64,000 bases of DNA from Alphaproteobacteria bacterium (GTDB lineage Bacteria > Pseudomonadota > Alphaproteobacteria > Micavibrionales > Micavibrionaceae). Every line of letters begins with the position of its first letter. Position 1 is the stretch's first letter. The translations under genes and the position numbers were made by a program. The DNA lies in assembly GCA_021775955.1 (NCBI GenBank), contig JAJFGU010000014.1, positions 62,001 through 126,000 on the forward strand, given 5' to 3'. The notes under the pieces were generated by a model that saw only the letters and a list, made by a program, of their open reading frames with translations, made no database searches and was not told the DNA's origin. Shown one piece after another: positions 8,452 to 18,802 of the stretch.

Positions 8452-11400
8452 TTGTATCCTGGTCAAGAGCCTGATCGTACTTCAGCATCAAGAGCCTTTG
8501 CTGGTAGTGTAACTGAGCCGCCACTGGATTTTGCCAGTTCGGATAAGGATGTTAATGCCTTTAACCTTGATCAATTATTCGAACAAGAGCTTGAAAAAAT
8601 AAGTGATGATGAACGTCCTGATAGTTTTTTTGGCTTAACTACTAAAGAAGCTAAAGAATCTTACCAGGCATCATTAAGTATAGAAAAGACCTTTGATACG
8701 GTTCGTGGAATCCTGCATCAAACAAGCCAATCAGATAGCCCAGACAGTCGTGTTGACCAATGGAGTCCAGAAAAACTCGCTGCTGTTCAGCACTTGCGCA
8801 ATGTGCAGCAGATTCTGACGGGACAAGTTGCTCCTTTCTTTTCTGAGCTTAATGGGCGTGAAGACAGGGTAGCGATGATTAAAGAGTCGCTTGAAACTGC
8901 TAAGAAGGTTGGCGCTGATGCAGACTATATCAATAAACTTTTGCCGATCATAAAAGAGAAATTTCCCTTTACACCCCACAACACAGATGACCTTAGCGAC
9001 TATGGAGAGACGGAATTCTACCTGGCTATTATGAAAGCCACTGATGCACCGCCCGAAGAGCGTGAGGATATTATAAGGGCAGGCATTGCCAAAGCGCTTC
9101 GTACAAGGATAACACCTCAAAGCAAAGGTACTATACTCGAAGAAATCGATAAGGGTATCAGACGGGAAAAAGTTTATGTACGTGGACAGGTTATGGGCGC
9201 CAAAGATTTGCAAAAAGGATGCGATATGGTTCATCCTGGTCAAATTAATATCGCATCTGCAATGAAACACACAATGCTTGCCGAAACATGGTTTGTTTCT
9301 GACGCTGATAAAAAGGAAAATGCTGATGCGGCGGCATATCTTGTAAAAATTATTGGTAGTATGAAATCCTTCGCGGAAATTAATCTGGAGTATCTGGATG
9401 GAGCACATCCGTCTGATATCGAAACATTAAGACCTTATCATAAGGTTTTTGAAGAAATCCATGCGTCTACGAATTTTCTTTTTGAAAAAAGAGAACAGCT
9501 GATCACTGAAACAAGTAATGATAAGAGAGGAAAAATAAATCCTCTTTACGAAGAAGTTTTAGAAGAATCAAAAACACTACACAAAAAGATTTTTTTTAAA
9601 GGGTATTGCTATGATAGTGAAGAAGAATTGCTGGGTGTGGTCTTAGATGATTTACAAACAACCCTTCAAGACAAAAAATTACATGTGCAGACACAAGAAG
9701 CTCTTGATAGCTGTCGCTATATACTGGAGCCACGGGTTCTCAGTACGGTTCTACATCAAAGCAGGCATGATGCAGAAATACTTCAGGAAATTTTTGCCAA
9801 TCTTTTTGAGTATGCTCACGACAATGAGACCGTAGAACCTGGAAAAGGTCAGAGCCTTACAGATTTTGAATCCACTACATTCGTAAACACTTTGAAACTT
9901 TTCAATGTTATGCCATCAGATAAATATCGGGAACTGCTGTTGAAAGCAAACGGTCCTGACAAAGGGTTCGCACATCAGGTTTTAAAGCGCTTTTTTGACG
10001 TTATGGCTGGGCATCAGAATAAGATGAGCATTGCCATTATTTCAGAATCAATTCGCCCGTCCCCTTTCCAACAGGAATCTCTGGCTTATGCTGCAGGAAT
10101 AAAAGATATTATTACAGTGCCGCTGAGTGAAAGTCGTGAAACTGTAAGAAGGGCTGCAGAGAATATTAATTTTGTTGATATACAAGATCCTCGCCGGCAC
10201 AGCAGCTATTTTATGATGGATTGCGGTAGCGATATACAAAAGCGCGAAAGTTTTATCGTAAAAGCACTTAGATATCAGGCATCGATGGAAACGACGCAAT
10301 GGGGCTATGACCATGAAAAGCCTGTTCCTTCTCAATGGGGCGGCGGCTTTTCCAAGGCACGAAATGGCTGTTCCACTCTAACTCAGCCTGATCTGTATCT
10401 TTACAAGCTGATGGATATGGAGCTTCTTGGACAAAATCCATCAAAGAACTGGATTTTAAAACAGGAAGCCTGCACTGTAGCTAGAACTATGCAGGGAAGA
10501 GCTGCCCGCCTGCTTTTTGGAACAGAGACGCAGGTTGCCAATAATAAATGTGATATTTTTTCTAAGCTCCTGGGCGTTTGTCTTGCTATTGATGGAAAAG
10601 TAGATCCTGAATTAATTGTACCCAGACCCCCTAATTATAGTCTTGCCATGCGTAATGCTTTGGAACGAGCGCAGATAGCCACACAAAATGACCATCGTCT
10701 TTTGATGACAACGCGCAGTAATGATGTGCCGGGTCAAACGCAGATGGATCATTATTTGCGAACAATTGTGTCCCTACCAATGGCTAAGCATTTGACGCCA
10801 GGTGCCAGAAACGGTGCCAAGAAGGCAAACACGCCACCGACTGAGTGGCGGGCTATCGGATCGGATAAATTAGCCAGGATGGCGGGGTATTCTACCAATG
10901 GCTGTCATGGGTTAGGGTTTTTCCTGAATTTTCTTCATCAAGATTATCAGGCAGGGAGAATTAATGAAAAAGACCTGTCAGATTTAAAATCTGATCCCCT
11001 AAGAATGTATTATATCATGGAATCTGCGGTTCATGATTTGGTTGATTCCGACTTCAGATATGGGTTTCATTATAAAGATGCTAAAATATTAACAAATGAG
11101 TGGTCTGTCAAAGATGTTTTTCAAGCTGCAGAAAGTGGCAATATACGGTGGCATGATAGGAAATTAACAGAAATAGAGGAAATACAGGTTAAATTAGCTC
11201 ATGATGGAGTCTTGGGTATGGAATTGTTTCGTCAGTTTCTACAAACACCTGATCAGTTGAACTCGCAGCAAAAAGTTGGATTTAATAAAACATGGGGTCA
11301 AATTCGTGCGGGTATTATTAATATAGATAGCATCTTGGAAATAACGCCGCCTACTGAGGTTACGAATCTTTTTCCAAGTTTGGAAGATGTTTCTAATACA

Positions 11401-11670
11401 AAAAAGCATAGACGTTTTGATAGGGCAGCCGTTATTCAGGCTGGTCGTTTGATTGATGACGGTGTAATTGACCCGGCAAGATCAGCAGATATTCTTTTTT
11501 CTATAGGCGCTTCATTTAACTCAACAACGCTGACTCATATTCCTATGATTCAGGGGGTTAAAGGTGGTTTTCCAGGCCACAGAATGGAGCCTTGGTACAA
11601 GAAAGCAATAATCAATAGAGATTTATCACATAGCGTAGATGCTTCAACAACCAGTCGACAACTCCACTAA
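8452..11670 (+). CDS. Divergent phosphoenolpyruvate carboxylase-like protein
   Basis: A 1072-residue soluble protein with a TTG start preceded by GAGGAG at 8437-8442. At first sight it matches nothing, but compared from memory with E. coli PEP carboxylase the key motifs appear in order. TPHNTD (His176) stands for TAHPTE, QSRHDAEIL for QESTRHTEAL, VPLSES (Glu560) for PLFET, and GSDIQK (Asp594, Lys597) for GYSDSAK. ARNG (Arg637) stands for GRGG, GARNGAKK (Arg786) for GSRPAKR, and WRAIG (Arg800) for LRAIP. Spacing is close: 14 residues from Arg786 to Arg800 and 43 from Asp594 to Arg637, against 14 and 44. The first GRGG arginine appears replaced. PEPC would make oxaloacetate from PEP and bicarbonate; activity here is unproven. 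The gene is more AT-rich than its neighbours. Confidence 0.72.
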   Translation: MYPGQEPDRTSASRAFAGSVTEPPLDFASSDKDVNAFNLDQLFEQELEKISDDERPDSFFGLTTKEAKESYQASLSIEKTFDTVRGILHQTSQSDSPDSRVDQWSPEKLAAVQHLRNVQQILTGQVAPFFSELNGREDRVAMIKESLETAKKVGADADYINKLLPIIKEKFPFTPHNTDDLSDYGETEFYLAIMKATDAPPEEREDIIRAGIAKALRTRITPQSKGTILEEIDKGIRREKVYVRGQVMGAKDLQKGCDMVHPGQINIASAMKHTMLAETWFVSDADKKENADAAAYLVKIIGSMKSFAEINLEYLDGAHPSDIETLRPYHKVFEEIHASTNFLFEKREQLITETSNDKRGKINPLYEEVLEESKTLHKKIFFKGYCYDSEEELLGVVLDDLQTTLQDKKLHVQTQEALDSCRYILEPRVLSTVLHQSRHDAEILQEIFANLFEYAHDNETVEPGKGQSLTDFESTTFVNTLKLFNVMPSDKYRELLLKANGPDKGFAHQVLKRFFDVMAGHQNKMSIAIISESIRPSPFQQESLAYAAGIKDIITVPLSESRETVRRAAENINFVDIQDPRRHSSYFMMDCGSDIQKRESFIVKALRYQASMETTQWGYDHEKPVPSQWGGGFSKARNGCSTLTQPDLYLYKLMDMELLGQNPSKNWILKQEACTVARTMQGRAARLLFGTETQVANNKCDIFSKLLGVCLAIDGKVDPELIVPRPPNYSLAMRNALERAQIATQNDHRLLMTTRSNDVPGQTQMDHYLRTIVSLPMAKHLTPGARNGAKKANTPPTEWRAIGSDKLARMAGYSTNGCHGLGFFLNFLHQDYQAGRINEKDLSDLKSDPLRMYYIMESAVHDLVDSDFRYGFHYKDAKILTNEWSVKDVFQAAESGNIRWHDRKLTEIEEIQVKLAHDGVLGMELFRQFLQTPDQLNSQQKVGFNKTWGQIRAGIINIDSILEITPPTEVTNLFPSLEDVSNTKKHRRFDRAAVIQAGRLIDDGVIDPARSADILFSIGASFNSTTLTHIPMIQGVKGGFPGHRMEPWYKKAIINRDLSHSVDASTTSRQLH

Positions 11671-11736
11671 AACCCAATATATAAAACACTTTCTAACATT
11701 TACCTTCCCTTAACCCTTCTCTGGCACGATGGTGCG

Positions 11737-12039
11737 ATGTTTTGGTTGAACAAGAACAAAAACAAACGCACGGACAAACGGAACAAGCCTCAAGAAGGGC
11801 TTGACGGTATAGGGGATAACCGTGTTAAGGAAACGAGCAAAAGCCAGCGCATCCGCGAGGAAGCGCTGGCTAACGCCCGTGCCGCCCGCGAAAGGGTCGG
11901 TGAGGAAACCATTCAGAAAATTGCCGAAGCCATGACCAAAAAACAAAATTCACCGATGGAACAGGCCAAGGCCAAGATCACGGCTGCTGATTCCCATCTT
12001 GTCGCCGATGAAATCCTTGCTATGCTGGATGATGATTAA
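11737..12039 (+). CDS. Small basic hypothetical protein
   Basis: A 100-residue protein with a Lys/Asn/Arg-rich first 25 residues, a charged helical middle (roughly 35-85) and an acidic end (ADEILAMLDDD). There is no signal peptide or membrane segment. No ribosome-binding site stands out before the ATG. It lies alone between the PEPC-like gene and the acyl-CoA dehydrogenase, in the same direction. Codon choice resembles the neighbouring housekeeping genes, which favours a real gene. I recognise no family. Confidence 0.65.
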   Translation: MFWLNKNKNKRTDKRNKPQEGLDGIGDNRVKETSKSQRIREEALANARAARERVGEETIQKIAEAMTKKQNSPMEQAKAKITAADSHLVADEILAMLDDD

Positions 12040-12106
12040 CCTTACAAGCTATCTTCGAGTCTCTGCGTCTTCGTGATTAATAATATGAAACAACAGGAAG
12101 TTCGTT

Positions 12107-13909
12107 ATGCCGGTTTATCAAGCACCACTCGAAAATATTCGTTTTGTCCTTCATGATGTTCTGGGCGCGGAGAGTCTTTCCCAGTTGCCCGGCTATGAAG
12201 AAGTCTCTATCGACCTTATTGATCAAATCCTCGAAGAGGGCGGCAAAATCTGTGAAGAGGTTCTTTTCCCGCTGAACCAAAGCGGTGATCAGGAAGGCTG
12301 TCATTTTGATGACGGCAATGTCACAACGCCCAAAGGATTCAAAGAAGCTTACGATACTTTTGTCGCAGGTGGCTGGACCGGGCTTGCCTGTCACCCGGAC
12401 TATGGCGGTATGGGTATGCCGACGCTGATCGGAACGGCAATGAAAGAAATGATTTGCTCGGCGAATATGTCGCTCGGCATGTATCCGGGCCTGTCCTATG
12501 GCGCGTATGAAGCCATTCATAAATTCGGAAATGATACGATGAAGGACCTCTATCTGCCCAAGCTGGTCGATGGGATCTGGTCCGGTACGATGTGTCTGAC
12601 CGAGCCGCATTGCGGGACCGATCTTGGTCTTATTAAATCAAAAGCCGTGCCGAATGATGATGACTCTTACAACATTACCGGCACCAAGATTTTTATTTCT
12701 GCCGGTGAGCATGATATGACGGAAAATATTATCCATCTGGTGCTGGCAAAATTGCCCGATGCGCCCGATGGCGTGAAGGGCATTTCGCTTTTTGTCGTGC
12801 CTAAATTCGTACCCGATGATGCCGGTGAAATTGGTGAACGTAACGCCATCAATTGCGGATCGATCGAGCACAAAATGGGCATTAACGGCAACGCGACCTG
12901 CGTGATGAACCTCGATGATGCCAAAGGCTGGCTGGTCGGTGAGCCGCATAAAGGCTTGCGTGCCATGTTCGCGTTTATGAATGACGCTCGCCTCGGCGTG
13001 GCGATGCAAGGGCTCGGCATTGCTGAAGTGGCGTATCAAAACGGCGCGGCCTATGCCAAGGACCGGTTGCAGATGCGCTCTCTGACGGGTGCAAAATACC
13101 CCGACAAACCGGCGGACCCGATTATTGTTCACCCCGATGTGCGGCGTATGTTGCTGGTTTCCAAGGCTGCGACCGAAGGTGCGCGCGCGTTGTCTTACTG
13201 GGTCGGGATGGAGCTTGATATTTCCCTGCACCATGAAGACGAAGCCGAAAGACAAAGAGCCGATGATCTCGTGGCTCTGCTCACGCCGGTTATCAAGGCC
13301 TATCAGACCGATATGGGGTTCGAGATTGCCAATCACACCATTCAAATTCATGGCGGCCACGGCTATATCGCTGAATACGGCGTCGAGCAATATGCGCGTG
13401 ATGCCCGTATTGCGATGATTTATGAAGGCACCAACGGTATTCAGGCGCTGGACCTCGTTGGTCGCAAAATGGCGCAAGGGTTCGGCCGTTTGCTGCGCCG
13501 TTTCTTCCATCCGGTCAGTGATTTTATCGAGGCCCATCAGGCTGATGAGAACTTACAGGAATTTATCTTTCCGCTGGCCAAAGCTTTCGCCAAGCTCCAG
13601 CAATCCAGCGCCATGACCGCACAAAAAGCATTTAAAAACCCCGATGAAGCGGGGGCGGCATCTGTCGATTACCTGCGTCAATTCGCGTTGGTGTCGCTGG
13701 CCTATATGTGGTGCAAAATGGTGATTGCGGCGCAGAAAAAGTTAGAGTCTATAGAAGAGGGGGGCGAAGGCGATAAGGCATTTTACGAATCCAAAATCAA
13801 AACCGCTCGCTTTTATATGCAGCGCATGCTGCCCGAAGCCGATAGCAGGTTTAAGATGGTTCTGGCTGGCGCTGAAACTCTGATGGCACCATCACAAGAC
13901 GATTTCTAA
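12107..13909 (+). CDS. Acyl-CoA dehydrogenase (long form with C-terminal extension)
   Basis: FAD-dependent acyl-CoA dehydrogenase, the first oxidative step of beta-oxidation or a related acyl-CoA oxidation; electrons would pass to ETF. At 600 residues it is the long form that carries an extra C-terminal helical domain after residue ~470. Visible motifs are MCLTEPHCGTDLG (FAD/substrate loop near residue 165), IHGGHGYIAEYGVEQYARDARI and MIYEGTNGIQALDL, the last two being the conserved C-terminal FAD-binding and catalytic-base region. The start has AGGAA 7 bases upstream. It shares strand and theme with the thiolase/FadN cluster. DmdC-like proteins share this layout, so the natural substrate is uncertain. 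Confidence 0.92.
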   Translation: MPVYQAPLENIRFVLHDVLGAESLSQLPGYEEVSIDLIDQILEEGGKICEEVLFPLNQSGDQEGCHFDDGNVTTPKGFKEAYDTFVAGGWTGLACHPDYGGMGMPTLIGTAMKEMICSANMSLGMYPGLSYGAYEAIHKFGNDTMKDLYLPKLVDGIWSGTMCLTEPHCGTDLGLIKSKAVPNDDDSYNITGTKIFISAGEHDMTENIIHLVLAKLPDAPDGVKGISLFVVPKFVPDDAGEIGERNAINCGSIEHKMGINGNATCVMNLDDAKGWLVGEPHKGLRAMFAFMNDARLGVAMQGLGIAEVAYQNGAAYAKDRLQMRSLTGAKYPDKPADPIIVHPDVRRMLLVSKAATEGARALSYWVGMELDISLHHEDEAERQRADDLVALLTPVIKAYQTDMGFEIANHTIQIHGGHGYIAEYGVEQYARDARIAMIYEGTNGIQALDLVGRKMAQGFGRLLRRFFHPVSDFIEAHQADENLQEFIFPLAKAFAKLQQSSAMTAQKAFKNPDEAGAASVDYLRQFALVSLAYMWCKMVIAAQKKLESIEEGGEGDKAFYESKIKTARFYMQRMLPEADSRFKMVLAGAETLMAPSQDDF

Positions 13910-13928
13910 AATTTTTATTTATCATTAA

Positions 13929-14056
13929 TGTCACCCCCGCGGCGCTGCATAGCAGCGCTTAGACGGCGGGGGTCCAGAAAGGACAGCAGCAAAGCTGCTG
14001 ACATATGGATCCCGTTTGTTTAAGCGAGGCGAAGGTGCCTCGCCAACGGGATGACA
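13929..14056. repeat. Palindromic intergenic repeat, family A, copy 1
   Basis: A 128-bp element bounded by GTCA and TGAC. It contains three strong hairpins: an outer CCCGC/GCGGG arm with an inner GCGCTGC/GCAGCGC-like stem, CAGCAGC/GCTGCTG, and GGCGAGG-type/CCTCGCC near the right end, then CAACGGGATGAC. A homologous copy with different but still paired stems is at 22001-22128. It lies between two convergent genes and may double as a terminator. Confidence 0.85.
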
Positions 14057-14062
14057 AATACG

Positions 14063-15424
14063 CTAAGGCTGTCCCTGAAGCTTGCGGATGCGGGATTCAT
14101 AGGCAGCCAGTTTGCTTTTGGTACGCTCCAGCTCACGCTCCAGCTCAGTTAGCCGCGCCATTTGCTCGGTGCTGGTAAGTTCCGGATCAAACAACATAGT
14201 TTCCAGCTTCTGGCTTTCCTGCAGGCACTGGCCGCGCTCACGTTGCAACTGACGTCCCAGCTTATCAATCTGGCGCTCGGCCTCGTTATAGCGCTTGGTT
14301 GCTTGTTCAAGGTTCCAGTTATCTGAAGACAGTGAAATACGCTCCTGCTCACCTTCACGCAAAGCCTTTTGCAGCTCGGTTTCCAGCGCGGTGTTTTCTT
14401 CGCTTAAGCGGTTCACCATGCGCTCGAGATTGGTCATTTTAATCCGCATGTCGCCGTCACCACTATGGCGGTCGCTAAACGGCGCGCCGCTGCTGGCCGG
14501 TTCGACATCACCAAGCCCGGTAAAATCTGTATCCATCTTACTATATGTTTTCGTGACTTTTATCTCCGGTGTCTTCATGGATGTTGTGGTTGGGCTTGTC
14601 GCCTTCACAGCATCAACCTCTATCGTTTTGATTGTATCTTTCCTGTTGTCCATTTCCCTGGCCAGTTTCTCAGACATTCTTTCATAGCCATCCGGCTTTG
14701 GCTTTTTGTCCATGGATTCAAGAATCGGAGTCATCACGTCCTCTTCTTTTTCAGTGATCATCTCAATGCTGGCAACGGTCTTGGAAGAGCCGGTCTCTTT
14801 TTTGTCTTCTTCCTCAAAGGGAATTTCATAGACATCTTTGGACACATTCGGTGTGATCATGGCATCGATTATTTCAAAAGGATCGGGGGCTGCAACCGCA
14901 GGGCTGTCTGTTGCCACGCAAGCCTTAAAGCGCTTTATCGCATCGGCAAAACCGGTCAGGTAAAAGCGAAACTCATTTTGTTCAATCGTGATATCAAAAA
15001 CATTGGCAGTGCTGAGGTTTTCGTATAAATCTTTTTCGCTGCTCATAGTGATCGCCAGCAATTCGGGGCGCGGTGCGTTTGCGCGCAAATCTTTTTGCAC
15101 CTTGCCTGGTACGCTCATGCTCACGTCATAGGTAAGGCCCTGCTCAAAAGCGGGCTGGATGAAATTAATGGTCAGGGTATCGATCTGATGGCTGGAGCCG
15201 CCAATTTCAACCTGGAACCCGTTATTGAATTCATTGCTGATGACACAGTTTTTGCCGCCGCTACTGACCAGATCAATCGGAACCGGCGCGACTTTCCATC
15301 CTTGCGCCGGGTAAAAATAAAGCTCCGGGCCTGTGGCGCCGGCCAGGGTAGGGAATGCAATGATACCGGCGCAGAGCGCTGCTAAAAATGTCCTGAATGT
15401 CCCACGCGCTGTCATTTGTGTCAT
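14063..15424 (-). CDS. Secreted protein with C-terminal coiled coil
   Basis: A 453-residue protein with an N-terminal signal peptide (hydrophobic core LAALCAGIIAFPTLAGATG), so exported. A globular region of about 150 residues follows, then a Thr/Ser/Lys-rich linker (about 170-310). The end is a long coiled coil (about 315-450) full of Leu, Glu, Gln and Arg heptads. ATG 15424 is preferred to an in-frame TTG at 15439 because AAGG sits 8 bases before it. The layout suggests a periplasmic or envelope structural protein, but no family is recognised. Confidence 0.82.
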   Translation of the reverse strand: MTQMTARGTFRTFLAALCAGIIAFPTLAGATGPELYFYPAQGWKVAPVPIDLVSSGGKNCVISNEFNNGFQVEIGGSSHQIDTLTINFIQPAFEQGLTYDVSMSVPGKVQKDLRANAPRPELLAITMSSEKDLYENLSTANVFDITIEQNEFRFYLTGFADAIKRFKACVATDSPAVAAPDPFEIIDAMITPNVSKDVYEIPFEEEDKKETGSSKTVASIEMITEKEEDVMTPILESMDKKPKPDGYERMSEKLAREMDNRKDTIKTIEVDAVKATSPTTTSMKTPEIKVTKTYSKMDTDFTGLGDVEPASSGAPFSDRHSGDGDMRIKMTNLERMVNRLSEENTALETELQKALREGEQERISLSSDNWNLEQATKRYNEAERQIDKLGRQLQRERGQCLQESQKLETMLFDPELTSTEQMARLTELERELERTKSKLAAYESRIRKLQGQP

Positions 15425-15591
15425 GCTGGTTGCCTTCAATTTATGAATTCTAATAAAAAATTGTAAATTAGGTTAAATCCTTCACCAACCAGACACTAGC
15501 ACTGTGGATAACGTCATACAATCACTTTTGGAAAATGACAATAAGGATTGTCTGTCATTTCCTCGTAGGAAGAGGGCCGGGACCTTCTTAA

Positions 15592-15701
15592 ATCGTCATC
15601 GCCTGAATTCATTATATGAATTCTAAGGCGATCCATATGTTATGAGTGGATTCCCTTAGAATTTTTTATTCATAAAAATTCAGGGAATGACGATGGTTAA
15701 G
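15592..15701. repeat. Double-hairpin palindromic element
   Basis: Two adjacent strong hairpins (about 15598-15634 and 15650-15688) share one architecture: CCT-GAATT...AATTC-TAAGG, with the second copy inverted relative to the first and the same two-base bulge. The pair is enclosed by CGTCAT (15594-15599) and ATGACG (15687-15692). It lies in the 319-bp region between the divergent secreted-protein gene and the SCP2 gene. I see no gene in that region. Confidence 0.7.
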
Positions 15702-15743
15702 TATCTATAGATTTAACCGTAAACATAACGTTATAATAACCCC

Positions 15744-16046
15744 ATGAGCCTCGAAGACATCAGTGAAAAAATAAAGCAAAAACTGGCCTACGGCCCGCAA
15801 TTCGGGGCGAAGATAAAGTTTGATTTCGGCGATGACGGGATTGTTTTTGTTGATGCAACCCAGAACCCCCCGGTGCTGAGCCATGACGATGAGGACGCCG
15901 ATACCACGCTGGTCACCTCAATCGAAACCTTCGAAGCCATTTTGGCCGGCACTCAGGATCCTAATATCGCCTTCATGATGGGTAAGCTCAAGATTAAGGG
16001 CTCGATGGGCTATGCGATGAAGCTCAATGCGATTTTGGAGGATTAA
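15744..16046 (+). CDS. SCP2 sterol-binding domain protein
   Basis: A 100-residue single-domain protein of the SCP2/sterol-carrier fold, which binds lipids or acyl-CoA in a hydrophobic tunnel. The pattern fits the family: an amphipathic N-terminal helix, FDFGDDGIVFVDA strands, then ADTTLVTSIETFEAILAGTQDP and FMMGKLKIKGSMGYAMKL, the highly conserved SCP2 end. There is no export signal, so it is cytoplasmic. It is followed by an intergenic repeat and stands alone. The beta-oxidation genes nearby make an acyl-CoA role plausible. Confidence 0.9.
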   Translation: MSLEDISEKIKQKLAYGPQFGAKIKFDFGDDGIVFVDATQNPPVLSHDDEDADTTLVTSIETFEAILAGTQDPNIAFMMGKLKIKGSMGYAMKLNAILED

Positions 16047-16058
16047 AAACTTCCCCTT

Positions 16059-16159
16059 TGTCATCTCGACCGACCGAAGGGAGTGGAGAGATCTCCCCTA
16101 ATTGCATGAGATCCCTCGACACGAACAAAGCTTCGCTTTGCTTCGGCTCGGGATGACAA
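16059..16159. repeat. Intergenic repeat, family B, copy 1
   Basis: Element of about 100 bp bounded by TGTCATC and GGATGACAA, containing GATCTCCC, GCATGAGATCCCTCGAC and an AAAGCTTCGCTTTG hairpin. The same words recur in the same order at 26742-26822. It lies between the convergent SCP2 and SCO1 genes and could terminate both. Confidence 0.8.
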
Positions 16160-16166
16160 TTAAGGG

Positions 16167-16799
16167 TTAGCCGGTAATCAGGCGGTTTTTGATGTCTTTG
16201 GCGATATTTTCGGCCGTATCCTCGGTGGGATAGAGCGTGATCAGCACATCATCCGGGCTCATCAGATACATAAAGGCCGAATGATCCATCATATAGCCGT
16301 CCATGAACTCGCTTTCGACCTTGGTCGCATAAACCTTATAGCTCTCCAGCACAGTATCGATTTGCGCGCGTGACCCCGTAAGGCCGGTAATGGACGGATG
16401 AAACTGCATGACGTAATCGCGTATCACATCTGGCGTGTCGCGCTCCGGGTCGACAGAGATAAACAGCGGCTCGATATCGCCGCCATCCTCGCCCAGAATA
16501 TCCAGCACCCGCGTCATTTTCTGCAGCTCGGTCGGGCACACCGCCGGGCAATAGGTAAAGCCGAAAAAGATAATCTTGTACGACCCGGAATAATTGGCTT
16601 CACTCACCGCTTTGCCGTTATGATCGATGAGCGAATATCCGCCGCCAACCTGCGCACCCCCGGCCAGAGGCTCGACCCGACCCATTTTTTGCTCGACACG
16701 TGCCGTTTCGGAATTCATTTGCATATACGTCACCCCGCCGCCAATCACAAAAGCAAAGGCGGCCAACATCGCGGTTCTTTTCAGACGTTTTTTGAACAT
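16167..16799 (-). CDS. SCO1/SenC family copper protein
   Basis: Thioredoxin-fold, membrane-anchored copper protein involved in assembling the CuA centre of cytochrome oxidase. At 210 residues it is standard length. An N-terminal membrane anchor (about residues 10-28) puts the domain in the periplasm. The metal and redox motif FGFTYCPAVCPTEL supplies the CxxxC pair and MMDHSAFMYL the conserved histidine. SVDPERDTP is also typical. No cytochrome oxidase genes are in the window. The gene is divergent from the thiC riboswitch. Confidence 0.93.
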   Translation of the reverse strand: MFKKRLKRTAMLAAFAFVIGGGVTYMQMNSETARVEQKMGRVEPLAGGAQVGGGYSLIDHNGKAVSEANYSGSYKIIFFGFTYCPAVCPTELQKMTRVLDILGEDGGDIEPLFISVDPERDTPDVIRDYVMQFHPSITGLTGSRAQIDTVLESYKVYATKVESEFMDGYMMDHSAFMYLMSPDDVLITLYPTEDTAENIAKDIKNRLITG

Positions 16800-16870
16800 A
16801 ATGCTTATATAAACCAGCAGGCCCGCCTTGACAAATCTTTTCCGCTCCGCGAAGTTGATCGCATCTTAAA

Positions 16871-18536
<1,666 letters not shown>

Positions 18537-18538
18537 AC

Positions 18539-18802
18539 ATGAGCGAGCATAACGACACAATCGACGCCCTGATCTTGACTGCGGCCAGCAATGAGTGGGT
18601 CAAGATTGCGCTCATGATCTCAAAAGTCTTCGAAGCCCCGGCGCTGGAGGGCATAGACGGCCTGGCCCAGATGGTGGCAGAGCGCATTTATACCCTGGTC
18701 GATGCGGGCAGGCTTGCCGCGCAGGGCAACATGCGAAGATGGCGAGAGGGCGAGGTGCGTTTGGGGGAGAAGGGAATTGATGAGAAGGGCGAGGCGGCTT
18801 AA
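18539..18802 (+). CDS. DUF3658-like small protein
   Basis: An 87-residue protein whose pattern (A-x-x-x-EW-x-K-I-A near the start, then L..R+..LV..G.L...GN......EV+L) resembles DUF3658, a small domain of unknown function. It begins 2 bp after the thiC stop, so it is co-transcribed and probably under the same TPP control. No catalytic residues are evident. Its last 4 bp overlap the end of the convergent AT-rich gene. Confidence 0.7.
   Translation: MSEHNDTIDALILTAASNEWVKIALMISKVFEAPALEGIDGLAQMVAERIYTLVDAGRLAAQGNMRRWREGEVRLGEKGIDEKGEAA

Noticed and set aside
12048-12085. TCTCTGCGTCTTCGTG word before the acyl-CoA dehydrogenase
   Set aside because: Resembles a fragment of a common dispersed repeat, but too short to call.
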